Shown here: piece by piece, positions 25,701-37,847 of the stretch
Layout of the letters: every line of letters starts with the position of its first letter
How positions within the stretch are numbered: the first letter of the stretch is position 1
Assembly: GCA_961205875.1 (NCBI GenBank)
Contig: OY540814.1
Coordinates: 24,000,151-24,064,150, forward strand
Length of the DNA stretch: 64,000 nt
Direction of reading: 5' to 3'
From: Sialis fuliginosa
Taxonomy: Eukaryota > Arthropoda > Insecta > Megaloptera > Sialidae
Translations under genes and position numbers: made by a program
The notes under the pieces: generated by a model
What the model saw: the letters and a program-made list of their open reading frames with translations, nothing else
Database searches by the model: none
Told to the model about the DNA's origin: nothing

Positions 25701-28511
25701 AAGTTTATTGAAATTTGGCCTAATCAATTGTATTATCTTGCTTCAGGTGCAGGTCCCGAGAGCCGCAGTAGGTGTCGTTATAGGCAAGGGTGGGGAGATG
25801 ATAAAGAAGATTCAGTCTGAGACAGGAGCCCGGGTACAGTTCCAGCAGGGCCGAGACGATGGACCCGGAGACAGACGGTGCTTCCTATCCGGAAAACCTC
25901 AGAATGTAGATGCGGCCAGACAGAGGATAGAAGAACTCATTGACAGCGTCATAGTGAGTGTTCGGCAATAACTACAGCAATATTATTAGAATGTGCTATT
26001 TAACTAATTTATCCTTTTCAGAGAAGGGATAACGAAGGGGGCAGTGGTGGTGGCATGGGAGGTGGCGGAGGCGGCGGTGGAGGCCGTAACCGTCGCAACA
26101 ACGACTTTGGAGGTGGCAACCAGCGCAATGGAGGCGGGCCTCAGGGCGGTGGCGGAGGAGGCTACGGGGGTGGCAATGGCGGTGGCCCACAGGGTGGCTG
26201 GAATGGGGGCGGCAATGGAGGAGGCAATGGTGGCCCACATCAGATAGAGGTGTCGTTCCAAGTCCCTACATATAAATGCGGTGTTATCATCGGCAGAGGT
26301 GAGTCAATTGTACCAGTGTGTTTTTTAATGTTTTTGTTTTCAGAAATTCCTTATTTATTGTTCATAATTCAGTTGCCTCCCCCTCCCCCTCCTACACACT
26401 TTGACATTTTTTTTTAAATTTTAGTAACTGAACTCAGGTACAGCCACCAGTCTTGAACAATACCCCATTATTGAAAAATTTTTATTTAAATTACTGAATT
26501 AGAAATAATTGTTGATATTTAATTACCGCCATTACTGGATATTAATATATATTATTTAACCGTCTTACAGTGTGATTTGATGACAATTAATTATTGTTTT
26601 AAAATAAAATAACACCGGATATGTGTGTATTTACTTTTAACAGGAGCATTTAAACTTATGAATTGAAATTGAAAAGATATAAACTACATAATTACTTTTT
26701 GTCCAGGCGGTGAGACGATAAAACAGATCAACCAGCAGTCTGGCGCACATTGCGAGCTTGACCGCAGGGCGAACGGCGGCAACGGTCAGGAAAAGACGTT
26801 TGTGATCCGCGGGGACCCTGAGTGCGTTGAGAATGCAAAGCGCATTATCGGCGACAAGGTACAGCTGCCTTTGTTCTTCACAGCGACGTCACCTGCTCCA
26901 AGCGCCCCGGCCGCAGTCCCTACAGCATACCCAGGTGTCGCTGCGCCCCAGGGCTACACGCCACAGCAGTGGGGAGGCGCTGCGCAGGAGTACCAACAGC
27001 AGTGGAACCAGACGCAGCAAAGTAAGTTAACTCTCTCTGCAGCACAGAGTTCATTTGACTGAATCATGTGTTTGTTTGTTTGATCTGTAGGTGCGCCCGT
27101 GAACACGCAAGTACAGATCAACCCGCAAACCGGGCAACCAGACTACTCGAAGCAGTGGGCCGAGTATTACAGGTCGCTGGGGATGCACCGTGAGGCTGAT
27201 ATGATCGAGCAGCAGTCAAAGGCAGGTGGTGGACAGCCAGGAGCCCCAGGAGCTGCCCCCGGTCCAATGCTTGGACAGCAACCTGCACCACAGCCCGTTA
27301 CGACGGCACCCATGCAAGGTTGGTCTCTCAATACTAATGTTTTAATTAATGATCATATGGGAAACATTTCATTGTATCGAATATTTTTATTTGAGATTTG
27401 ATTCAATCCTTTGCAGATAAATACTGTTTTTAAACAAAGTTGTAACTTCTGTAATAATTATCGCAATGAAATTAAAGTTTGAAGTCTACTTTAGAATTCC
27501 TTTAAAAATTATATTTTCTTTAACATCTTAAAACACTATTGATAGAAAGAGTGTTTTTAACTTTGGTAGCTTGTGCCAAATATAAAAAAAATACAGTTAA
27601 TTTAAAACATGCCATTTGAAGGTTTGGACTCCTAACTTCAAAATTCTTTTTTTTTTCTACAATTTTTTTCACCAAGTCCCTGATAAAATTATTTTGTGTA
27701 AAAGTAGAGTTGATGTAGTTTATACTTGAGACGATGATAGATGTAGCTGTTCTGCTGTATAATAAGTGTTATTGAAGTAATGTTTGCAGCCCAATCTGCG
27801 CCTTCAGCGGCCAACGGTGGTGGTGGGGCCGGCCAGCCCGACTACAGCGCCCAGTGGGCCGAGTACTACAGGAGCATAGGCAAGATGAAGGAGGCCGAGG
27901 CGATAGAGGCGCAGATGAAGAACAAAGGTACTGATGCCGTCTATAGATTCAGTCTGTGTTGAAACGACGTATAATATATGTGTTTGATTGTAGTGCCAGG
28001 TCCGCAAGTGGGACAGCCAGGGGGTGCAGTACCTTCGGCGAACCCTGCGCTTGGCGGACAGCCCGCAGTAGCAGGAGCGCCAGCGGCACCAGGAACGACG
28101 CCCGCGGGTGGGGCCCCGCAAGCCTTCCCTGCGTACGGTGCCTACGGAGGTACGTGGGTTGTTATTATAATTTCTTACAGTTTGTGCTCTGGTCTTTACT
28201 ATGGAAAAACAAAAACATCTTCTGTGTGATGGAAATAGAACTTTGTAATTGTAAATCACCAGATTTCAGATTTATGTTTAAAATTTCAAATTGTTATTCT
28301 ATAACTGCAAAAATATGTGTTTTACTTGAGTTTTCAGACTGGAATCTATAAATCTGCTTATTTAAATTAAAATAATTAATGATTGTCGCTTCCTTGTGTA
28401 GGATATTATGCTCAACAACCCGCCTCCGCCCAAAACCCAGCGCAGCAGCCTCAGTATAACTTCGCTGGCTACGGCAACTACGGACAACAGAGTAACAGTT
28501 CCGATAATTGA
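19746..28511 (+). CDS. Psi: PSI / far-upstream-element-binding protein with four KH domains, 12 exons, 847 aa
   Basis: Exons: 19746-19829, 19940-20090, 21105-21236, 22254-22493, 25179-25684, 25747-25953, 26022-26298, 26707-27021, 27091-27318, 27790-27927, 27994-28149, 28402-28511. They sum to 2544 nt in frame. The ATG sits in ATCATGGG with an in-frame TGA at 19737. Seen: an N-terminal helix ending ALQRAKQIAAKI, four KH domains (about 113-180, 235-305, 372-438, 512-590) each with an intact GxxG loop (IGRGGE or IGKGGE), long glycine-rich linkers, and two DYSxQWAEYYRS motifs at 655-668 and 731-744. Known: insect PSI and vertebrate FUBP/KSRP bind RNA or single-stranded DNA, and in Drosophila PSI the repeated C-terminal motifs contact U1-70K to repress splicing. 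Nuclear location is inferred from the family. Introns carry several large inverted repeats. The match is strong; PSI versus FUBP naming is only a matter of orthology. Confidence 0.94.
22693..23352. repeat. 660-bp palindrome with tRNA-like box A/box B in each arm (Psi intron 4)
   Basis: The arms 22693-23045 and about 23085-23352 are inverted copies over most of their length. Each contains a tRNA-like stretch. In the right arm, on the minus strand, TGGCCGAGCGGTTAA resembles box A and GGTTCGAATC resembles box B. The left arm carries the same boxes in plus orientation in degenerate form (GTCGAGCAGTTAA, GGTTCAAATC). The T-stem pairs poorly, so this is a tRNA-derived repeat and not a working tRNA. 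Confidence 0.75.
23430..23645 (+). repeat. Dispersed repeat family A copy in Psi intron 4
   Basis: It carries ATCTATAGACACTTAACTGT, TTTGATGACAATCAGCCAAT and AATGGTGGATATTTAAAC, shared with the copies at 34290 and 41130. Confidence 0.7.
23941..23956. repeat. Poly-G tract (16 G)
   Basis: A pure homopolymer in an intron. It is a likely sequencing or assembly length uncertainty. Confidence 0.9.
24509..24553. repeat. Short perfect-like hairpin in Psi intron 4
   Basis: CGTCCCCTGCAAGGTAAAGT is followed after 4 nt by its inverse, with one or two mismatches. Confidence 0.75.
24713..24990. repeat. Inverted-repeat element beginning TACAGGGTTAGCC
   Basis: The arms at about 24751-24830 and 24886-24965 pair (TACCATTGGAAAG against CTTTCCAATGATACC). 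It is a MITE-like element with a truncated right end, in intron 4 of Psi. Confidence 0.6.
26440..26600 (+). repeat. Dispersed repeat family A fragment in Psi intron 7
   Basis: CCACCAGTCTTGAACAATAC is followed by TTGTTGATATTTAATTACCG and TTTGATGACAATTAAT, degenerate against the other copies. Confidence 0.55.
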
Positions 28512-29609
28512 AATAGTACAAACACGAAAATCAACACGGCATTTTTAAATCGTGAGTATTCAGACCATTATAAATACTTAACCAACATTTAAAAAATATT
28601 ATACTCTTGTGGCTGCGCAGTACTGCCAAAACAAAATTCTATTTGAATTGTGTAAAATATCATACCTAGTGGCACCATCTTGTGGTTGGATATTGAAGTT
28701 TTCATACCATTGATTTTTTTTTAGCTTAGATTCGAACCGTTTAATATGTTTTAGTCAAGATTCGAACCGTTTCATTAAATTGAATTATTTTTTATGGTTA
28801 AAGTTATAAGAATTTGATTTAAAAGTGCTGCGCATCTATATTTACTTATCCTGAATCATTGGAGACTATAACATACCAAATGCACTGTTCATTACGTTTT
28901 TATTTTATTTTTATTTTATGTATTTGCTTCTAACATTATTATGATATATATTTTTAATATTTAATAATATGTAATGTAATTTTTGATTTGATCGATACAA
29001 TATTTTGGGTATTTTCTTGGTATTTTGGTATTTATTATATTTGACATATAAAAAACCCGGAATTTGTTATGCTAGTATTTTGTTATTGTTTTTATTTTTC
29101 TCTCTGGTCTTTTTCTTTTTGTTTTTCTGTTGCTTTTGCAGGCATCTTCAGATTCCTGAGACGTTAAATTCGTCTTGAGAAACATGTTACTTTTATCATT
29201 ACAGATTGAACTTCATTTTATGTGTGTCTGAGAGTTGTCTACAACTAATTCTGCCGGCGATTGTGAAAATTTGCTGCTGCCAAGAGATTTAGCGCACTAT
29301 ATTAATTTTTATTTTTTGTTTTCGTTTTCATTTTATTTTATACATACTATAAAATATTTTTCACTGTTTGATGTTTATTTGATTTCAAAAAAAAAGAACA
29401 GTTTTTACGTAAGTTGTATTATTAGGTTTTTTTTTTTTTCGATCGCAGTGAAAATATTATTATTCCCTTAGATTTATAGTGAATTAATCTATAGTTGTAA
29501 AGAAATAAGTTTAGGTTTAATGATAATTCATATTGTTGACATACAATATAATAATATATCACCATTTTTAATTTCTTTTTTCATTTGTTTTCTAACGCCA
29601 CCTATATAC

Positions 29610-29915
29610 ACATTTACTATTCTCTGCTACATCTGATGTCGTTAATCTGTAGTTCTGGAACTATAAATCACACAAACTTCATAAAGGTATTTAAATGTGA
29701 GATATATTATCTAGTTTCACGTATTAAAATTTCAATTAGTTTTGATAATTCGTTTGAAAGTCTACAACCGTTTTTAAAATGTAACTTTGAACCGATCTAT
29801 TGGAATGATTTGAAATTTAAATACGTAAAACTAGATTATATAATGCATATCTTAAGACTGCTTTGATTTCTGTGTGATTTATAGTTGCAAAATTCTATGT
29901 CGTTAGACAGATGAT
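29610..29915. repeat. Dispersed repeat family B, palindromic copy
   Basis: AACTATAAATCACACAAACT (about 29658) and its inverse near 29870-29890 flank a centre near 29770, with ACTAGATTATATAATGC matching the 8515 copy. Confidence 0.65.
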
Positions 29916-30639
29916 TTTTTGCATGAAAAAAATAAAATGGAATACTTCAACGCAATAAAAATGAGTTAAATACAGTTTGAATGACGTTAAAAATGGCAGA
30001 GGATAGTAACGTTCTTTTACATTTATAGCTTCAAAGAATTTGAGTTATTTTCGAGGAGATTCCAGAAACAAAAAGTAAAAAGTACATAACATTTTTTAAA
30101 ACGCTATATAACGTGTTGTTGTTTTTATTTGTGGTTATCAATTCTTCTTGAAAATGGCTTCCAACACACATCTGTTTATTATTATTATTATTATTATTGT
30201 GGTGAAAACTTTAAAAAGTAATAGAATACGAGCGTGTTTTTTTTGTATCTAAGTAAGCGCCCCCACCCCCTGTATTTGTGTATATGTATTACATGTATCT
30301 TTTAATAATTGTAATTCTAATATTAAATATGTTATGTATTCCATTTTGTGTTTTGATACATTTATTTCAGGTAATTATTTGAATCGAAGATGTTTGGTAA
30401 GAATATTTTTATTATGGATGTTTTTGTGATATATATTTATATAACGTAACTTTTATTTTCAGCAAGGGAAGTATTTATTCTTAATCTGACTTTTGTTTAC
30501 AGGTCCTTATCAAAATTGTATTCATATATATTTGATTGTGGGTCTGTTATTTTTATATGTATTATTTAATATATATATATTTAATGTATGCTTGTCAAAA
30601 AAATTAAATGGGTTTTTTTTGTTTTCGTAAAAAATGTTC

Positions 30640-31270
30640 AAAAAACTTGGTAAAAATGATCATAATGAAATTTTTCAAAATGGAAATGTCAAATTAAAGA
30701 TTCCTTCAAAAAATTTCATTTTTATTTAGATCATAAAAGTTTACAAGCTGATATAGGTGCATTGAAATTTTTTACAAACTGACAGCGTGTGAAAAAAATT
30801 GAAACTCAATTTGAAATGTACCGTTAGAAAGTTTGGAATTTCAGCTTTTTAAATTTTTTTCACCAAGATATTGCAGTTTTTATCTAAAATCATTGTTTTC
30901 ATTTCGTGATCCTCTACAAATTAAAAAACTTATATGAAATTTTTTTCAAACCATTTTAAAGCTTGAAGTATCCACTTTTCAATTCTTTTAACAAATTAAA
31001 GATTAATTGATTTTTAACAAGGCTAGGGTAAATTTTAAGCTTTTTTTTATGAAGCTAAAGGTCCAAGCTTCAAATGGCATGTTCTTAAGCTGCAATTTTT
31101 TTTAATGTACAGCACACTCCTTTATCTGCCTGTAACTTTTAAAAAAGTTATAAAAAAATAAAATTTGACGGATTCTTCAAGTGATGATTGCACTCTAATT
31201 TCTTTTTCTAAAATTTCATCGTGATCATTTTTACCTGTTATTTGGATATTGGGTGAAACTTTAGTATACC
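30640..31270. repeat. Diverged inverted-repeat element
   Basis: GGTAAAAATGATCATAATGA (30650 onward) recurs inverted as TCATCGTGATCATTTTTACC at about 31216-31236. The interior is AT-rich with no coding capacity. Confidence 0.55.
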
Positions 31271-31820
31271 ATGTACACACAGATTTCATATTTTTGTTTG
31301 TTGGCAATACATTATTTGGGTGTTATGAGCGCGCGCATTTAATTTATGTCGGTGATTGAACTGTACTCAAATGGTGGAATAACATATTATGTCTATTAAA
31401 ATATTACTGATTATTTTATCTAGTATATATTTTTTCTATTGTACTTATATATATATTTTTTTATAAAAGCGATTTTCACCAATGTAATGTGTAATAACTG
31501 TGATTTGATTGATTTTTAGCCACGAGAACAAAAGTTTCTATGAAATTTTGTATTATACCTTTTCCAATCTATACATTATAATTTCGATTAGAAAATATAC
31601 TAAGAAAAATAATCAGTTATATGTTGATAAACATACTATGTTTATTAATATAAATAATATAATATATAACAATGTATTAGCAGTCTCATATATTCCATCG
31701 TTTGAGTACCGTTCAATCACTGACAAATCATATGCTCGTGCAACACCCACATAATGTATTGCCAACAAACAAAAATATTAAATCTGTATGTACTTGGTAT
31801 ACTAAGTTTTGCCGGATATT
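31250..31820. repeat. Inverted-repeat pair overlapping the previous element
   Basis: TTGTTTGTTGGCAATACATT (31293 onward) recurs inverted at about 31754-31774, and matching extends outward to GGTATAC on both sides. Confidence 0.65.
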
Positions 31821-33960
31821 ATACAATTTTTTCAGAAAATAAAAACTCCCTTTAATTTTTTTAACGAGTGTATTTTATCACGGCTGATTCAGAAAATCGT
31901 TAATTTGTATCCGGCGGTCTTAAATTCATGTAAATGGCATAATGTCGATCCGAAATCCAGTAGGAAGAGATGAAAGATGTCTAATGAAGGAAGTGATTTA
32001 AATGATGGCCAATCTTGATGAAAACAGTTAGAACAAAGAAAATATGCCATCTGTGTGAATTTAAGAGCATCTGGTATTATCATTGACGTTTTCTGAATGG
32101 GTAGAGTGGGTTGTAAGTTCTGTATATGAAGGTGATACGTAATTGTTAGAGTTAAGGTGTACTATGAATATAATAATGTTGGTCATTGAGTGTTATTTCG
32201 GATTGTTGTAAACTGATTTCTGGTATGCCTTTTTTACTTATCGAGTGTTTGCGATGACGTTGCCCAAGCGATAACATTGTTATTTGCCTGTTGCAGGTGA
32301 AAAAACCGGTTAAAATCGCAAAAATAATATGAGATCGGAATGTATTAAAAAATAACAGATCAGAAAAATTGATATTGGTATTTGTGTCGAAAATGGATGG
32401 AGAAAAATGTGTGGACTGTAAGTATTTTATTATTATTTTATGTGTGTTTCTTCTAGAGAAAAGAGCCATTTTTAAATAAAATGTTGGAAATGTTTGTAAA
32501 GATTTTCAGGAGATGTAAAGTTATTGTGTTATATATATTCTGAAAGGGAACGTTGCAACAATGCATTATTTTCAACAATCACAGAGCGTGGTTTAATAAT
32601 GGTCAAGTGCCAAACATCATGTTTCTTTGCAGACTTGAGATGTCTTACCCCATTTAGCCGATCTTTCCCTTTAAAGTATCATTTATTTTGTCCCTTAAAG
32701 AATCATCTTTAACGCAACATGGGTGTGTAACATTTATTTTTTCAAAGGGTTAAAAATTATATTCTACATCCACGATATTTTCAACAAAACTGAATTTTAT
32801 TATCTTTGATGTATTTTTCATGATAGAAAATTATTTTCGTACTAATTCTTTGCTTCCAGCTTGAATGAAATCTTATAAAATGTATATTTGTAATTCCAGT
32901 ACAATCTCCCTACATGTATATTATTTGAGGTTATATTTAACTTTGCAACAATGATTGTAACTGTTAAATATGATAAAATCTTTTTAAATTATACTCATAT
33001 AGTAGACATCACATACTGTCAACCTGGTCAAAACCCCTGTATATTTGTACAGCTGTCGTTTATAATATAACTTATTGCACCAGTATAGAATGTCTACTTT
33101 ACCATTAATTAATATAAGCCGAAAATAGTTCAACTTAAACAATTGTATTGTTTAATTTGATGTAGAATGAGTTTTTACCAGGTATGCGGGGAAATAGACT
33201 GTTAGATGTCAGATCCTAAATGTATAAATTTAGTAGGGAAGTTCTACTGTATAATTATGAATCCCCTGTATGTTGTTGATGGTTTTTTTGCTTTTTTTTT
33301 AAAATTTTTTAAGAAAGTGTTTCTCTTTCAGATATAAATATTAATAACAAGCTCAACTATCAGTAAGTCTGGTATTAAGTTACTCTCATAGTTTAAGTAT
33401 TATTTGATAAGTAACGACAGTATTTGTATATTGTATTTAATAAGTAGAATATTTTAAACATGTGAGTTTATTTTTATTTATTTTTTGTATTTTTATAATA
33501 AATCAAATTTTATACTGAATATTAGTTTTATTTATTTGTACAACTTATTTTTTATACAAAAAAATGAATATTCCGAGTTAAAATTTTTAGACCATTTTTG
33601 AAAATAACCGAAATTTTATAACTTATTGGTAAACAAAAATAGAAAAAGAATGATCCTTTGTTTTCCAGTTAAAATTAAACTTCTCAAACACTTCAGTCAA
33701 AATTAGTACAAATACAAAATACACGAGTCATGAAATTCTTTTCAATATTTTATATTATGCAGCAAGGTGCAGAATAATTTAAATTAGAAGAAATTCAGAC
33801 AGATAATTATTTTGAAAGAAAGCCAATAAATTAGCAAAAACTGATTTTATCTTTTCTCTTAACACCGACTTAAAAAAATACAATAAAAAATGGTTAATAT
33901 AGTTTATTACAAAATAAAACATCTGAATTAAAAACAATACAAGACGCAAGTTTACAAAAC

Positions 33961-34954
33961 TTATTGAGGAGGAGGGCACAGTTTGTCTGTACAGAACGCA
34001 TATCTTCCATCTGTCTTGTGGCAAGTGCACCAATTGCAGTTTTCTTTATCCATGAACCTTTCACCTGGTGTGCAATGGCCTGGCTGTCCTGGATCAGGGC
34101 CTATGATCAAATTCATAATTTATATACAGGATGATTTACAATGAATTTAAAAATCTAACAGTTTATTTTGAACAAAGAACTTCATATGAATATGTGTTTG
34201 AAAATTCTTCTTTTTTTACATCCGTGTAAATCATCTGTATAAATAAATATAATTAATTAAATTAAATTAAATAACAAAACTATATCAGGAAAAATGGCTA
34301 CTTCTAAAAAAATAATTCTGAACTCATTTAAAAGCATTAAAAGTACAGGCACCAGTGTTAGACACTTGTTTAATTAAATACATACTAAATTAGAAATATT
34401 TGATAACTGCCATTACTGGATCATAATCTATAGACACATTAACTGTAAAACTGTTTAATTTGATGACAATCGGCCAATGAGTGTCAAAATGGTGGATATT
34501 TAAACTAATTATTAGTGTAATCTATTTATTAATTATTATATTATCATAGCATCTGCAACACATTGTAAATATATATAAATAACTTTTGTGTCGTAGTACT
34601 TATCATTTTGTAATCATTAGCAAGTGTTCATAACTGGCTTAACTTTTTCCATTACTGAAGAAGAAACATAAACAAAATAGAAGGCTATAATTTAAAAAAC
34701 CAACTATATTTACGGTGCCAGTACCTTATAACTAAATGAAACGTTAACTAATTTAGTTTTACTTACGTATAGTTTGTCGAACACTTCTGTCAAGTTGAAT
34801 TGAACTTACTTCCGGTTTTTTTTCATAGATAACTTTTCCACCTTTAAAAACGAATAATAATATTAATATAAATAAATATACCTAGGGATTGATATAAATA
34901 CTTACAATGTACTCCTACGAGGAATACAAACAAGAATATCAACAGTAATCGCAT
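33961..34954 (-). CDS. Secreted single-domain pacifastin-like protease inhibitor, 87 aa
   Basis: Exons in coding order: 34954-34906, 34841-34767, 34100-33961, total 264 nt. Residues 1-16 are a hydrophobic signal peptide (MRLLLIFLFVFLVGVH). The C-terminal part carries the pacifastin pattern: Cys, 11 residues, CNWCTC, HKTD, G, RYAF, CTDKLC. All six cysteines and the diagnostic Asn, Gly and Thr are present. Known: these 30-40 residue domains are tight inhibitors of serine proteases in arthropod haemolymph. The reactive-site position, judged by alignment with locust peptides, is Asp rather than the usual Arg, Lys or Leu, so the target may differ or be absent. The second exon also has a donor at 34809, but using it shifts the last exon out of the cysteine frame, so the donor at 34766 is preferred. 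An additional upstream coding exon cannot be excluded, though signal peptide plus one domain is complete by itself. Confidence 0.85.
34290..34745 (+). repeat. Dispersed repeat family A, near-complete copy
   Basis: This is the longest readable copy, with ATCTATAGACACATTAACTG, GATGACAATCGGCCAATGAG, AATGGTGGATATTTAAAC and an end at GGTGCCAGTACCTTATAAC. It occupies the second intron of the pacifastin gene. Confidence 0.7.
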
Positions 34955-36116
34955 TGTTGTGTTGGATGTAATCTAATCAATGCCTTCTTTTAGATCTGTG
35001 AATGTTTTTCTATCTCTGTAAAATTTTAATTAATATTTAATATAGAGATTTATCAAGGCCAGAAGTTAAAGATCGTTTTTTTTACTTGTGTTAAGTCAAT
35101 ATTGAAACAGTTAAGGAAAATACTAGTTTTTTGTTTGTTTAATTTTGTTTATTTGAAATTCTTTAACGTTGTTAACTATTATTTTACAACTATATATATA
35201 ATTTTTAATGTAAATTATTTTTATACTACTGATTATATTTATTATGCGTCAACTCATAAAAATAATAATTAGTTTTATTTTAATATAATATATTAATTAG
35301 TATTATTTTAATAAGTTTTTTATTTTATTTTCTCTATTTCTTTTTATTATATTTTTTACAATTCAAAATAATTAGAGCACGAATATTTATTAGATATTCG
35401 TATTTACGTTAGTTATAAATTAAATTCTTAAAAAAATTTGGAATGACCTATTATTATAAAGTTTATCAAGGTTAACAATCAAAGATCGTTTATTTATTTA
35501 TTTTAAACAAACAATGAAATCATTATAAAAATATTTAAATGTTTTTATAATATATGCTAATTTACTCTGCTTGATATTTCTAGGAAATAAATATATCTGT
35601 ACTTTTTATTTATTTAATTAATATTTTTAAAACTTCAGATCTAAAAGTAATTAACTAATTTACATTTAACCCCTTAGAGCTTGATTTATTTTTATGTTAT
35701 AATCTAATCTGATCTTTGATTTAAACAAAACCAAAATTGTAAAAATACAAGATCATATGGAAAAAATACTATATTTTTATAAAAGCATTTCTTAAACTAT
35801 TTTCATATAAAAGAACCTGCCGCAAAATTACGCTGAAATATAGAACATGTGGCATCAGGGTTGTAACTAGAGGCTCTGGGGTCCCAGGGCAGCAAGTGAT
35901 CAAGGAACACTTTATCTCCCCACTTTCGCGTGTTCAAAGGCCCGGGGCACTACCCCAACGATAGTTTCAGCCCTGCGTGGCACTTTATATCGTCATGATA
36001 TTATATTTTTAAAAGTTTATTGTCCGCTGAATTCCACTATTCATATTTAGATAAAAATAAATAAAAAAAACAAAAACATAAAAAAACGTATAATTCTTTA
36101 AAACAAATTCTACAAA
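34955..36116. other. Intergenic region between the pacifastin gene and LTV1
   Basis: Apart from the small hAT-like MITE, nothing was recognised. It contains the promoter of the pacifastin gene (minus strand, upstream of 34954). Confidence 0.5.
35856..35975. mobile_element. Small hAT-like MITE, 120 bp
   Basis: The ends CAGGG and CCCTG, with imperfect inner matches (GTAACTAGAGGC against an inverse around 35960), are flanked by TGTGGCAT and CGTGGCAC (6 of 8 identical), consistent with an aged 8-bp duplication. Confidence 0.55.
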
Positions 36117-37847
36117 TTACAATATTCTATTCCCTTGCACATTATTCTTATTATTAATCATGATCTTCTCCTGCCGTTTCTTCTCTTCCTTGAAAGCCTC
36201 TGCGTTAGCCTTTTTCTCTACTCTCCGTTCCTGGCGGTACATTTTCAGTAATCTTTTCCGTTTATTTCTTTCTTCCGGAGTCTCATCCTTGTCTCTGATT
36301 GATAGAGTAGTCAGCACCGACCTCACAGATCCTGCACAAGATCTTGGGCCTGTTTTATCCACTTGTTGATTTTCTGAATCGAATTTCGCTAAAGATTTTG
36401 TAGTCAGTTTATTATTTTTTGAGTTAAAAACATCAACGGGTATTCCAGTTTTGGTGTTGATTTTTATTTTATGCGCTCCCTGAAAAATTAATATTAAATA
36501 GTAAGATTACACAAAATTATTTATTTGAATAATAACTTACCCTCGGTTCAGAGATAAGTTTCGGATGGTTGTACAAATTTGAATACGTTGAAAGAATACT
36601 TTCACAGTCCCATTTTTCCTTTTTATTTTCCGTAATATCAAACGGGACTACATCTTCTCCGTCGGAATCCTAAATCAATCATCATAAAACATTAGATTTT
36701 AATACAAGAAAAACGATTGTAAAAAAACTTACAGCCAAGATTAGTTTTGTCCTTAATAAAGCAGCTTCGTTTTCTAACTTCTCTTTCGCTTGCAATTTTT
36801 CAAACTCTTCTGCGCATTGTTTAAGCATTTCTGAATTGGTATCGATGTGTCCTTCAATCTCTTCTGTATCCAATGCACCGATTTCTTGTTCATCGTAATT
36901 TGCATATAACTGAAAATAAATCAATCAATTAAAAAAAAAACGTACTAATTACTTCAAAAATAACTTACCTTTTCAAATTGATCATCCAATAAACTCAATT
37001 CCTGGTTTCTTCTCATGACAGAGCTAGACATAGAATACTCGGTAAATCTTGATTTAGTTTCTTCATTATTGAAAGTAAACTGTGGACCATTTAAGCTTGT
37101 GACATCGTCATCTTCCTCTGAAGAATACCCTTCGCAAGAACCACTTTCAAAATCACTTCTGCTATCTTCTTCATCACATTCTTCTGAAACGATATTTGCG
37201 AGTTCAATAAAATTATCTTCAAGTTCATTTTCGGGGTCGCTAAAATTAAAATCTTCATCCATTGCTGCGATGATATCCGGATCTAAATCAAGCCGCAAAC
37301 CGGATCTGGGTGCTGCTTTGTTAAGCATTCCTTCTGTTTCTTCGACCTTTGAAGCGAAGACCGAACTTGGTAAGTTAAGTTTGTATGTTTTTTCTTCATC
37401 ATTTTGACTTTCAGGTATTTTCGGGATGTTTTTTTTATCGTTTCTGTTACTTTCTACTCGTTCCCATTCAACACGATTAAGTTCATCGCAGTCTCGTAAA
37501 TGTTGCAGGTAATTGTAGTCATCATCGTAGAATATGCCATATTTTTGTTGTTCTTCTTTGATTTTTTTAACATCTTTCTAAAAAAAATGTATATTATTTT
37601 ATTGCGTGTTAAATTAAGAGAGTATGTATTTTGTATACCGTACCTTTGATTTTTTTTCGGCTACTGGTAATAGAACGTGCTGAGGGGCATTTTCATCTGT
37701 TATAAGAGGATCTTTTTGACTTCTATGTACAAGATGAAATGTGACAGCATTCTTACGATCGATGAATTTCTTCCGTTTTGGCTATAAAGAATAATTAAAA
37801 ATTAATAAAGATGATCAAAATATAATATTCAAGTATTTGTTTACCAT
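36117..37847 (-). CDS. LTV1: Protein LTV1 homolog (40S ribosome biogenesis factor), 472 aa
   Basis: Exons in coding order: 37847-37845, 37781-37644, 37577-36969, 36909-36733, 36669-36541, 36479-36117, total 1419 nt in frame. The first coding exon contributes only the ATG. Seen: N-terminal PKRKKFIDRKNAVTFHLVHR, the KYGIFYDDDYNYLQHL segment, a long acidic middle region, and a basic lysine/arginine-rich C-terminus (KRKRLLKMYRQERR). Its length is close to that of vertebrate LTV1. Known: LTV1 is a late assembly and export factor on pre-40S particles, positioned near Rps3 and Enp1/bystin. The gene is head-to-head with Pds5 across about 1.2 kb, which could hold a shared promoter region, but no core promoter element was identified. 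Confidence 0.95.

Larger units (their letters stand above)
28512..33960. other. 3' region of Psi and intergenic DNA with repeats, no further gene seen
   Basis: The first part is probably 3' untranslated sequence of Psi. No coding block conserved in any family I know was found. Repeats inside are listed separately. An (ATT)n microsatellite lies at 30178-30200. Confidence 0.6.

Noticed and set aside
27319..27401. Read-through extension of the Psi exon past 27318
   Set aside because: A GT donor at 27319 and the in-phase exon at 27790 restore conserved sequence. The extension has no family similarity.
34767..34841. Shorter second exon of the pacifastin gene (donor at 34809)
   Set aside because: It puts the last exon out of the six-cysteine frame. 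The longer exon restores the complete domain.
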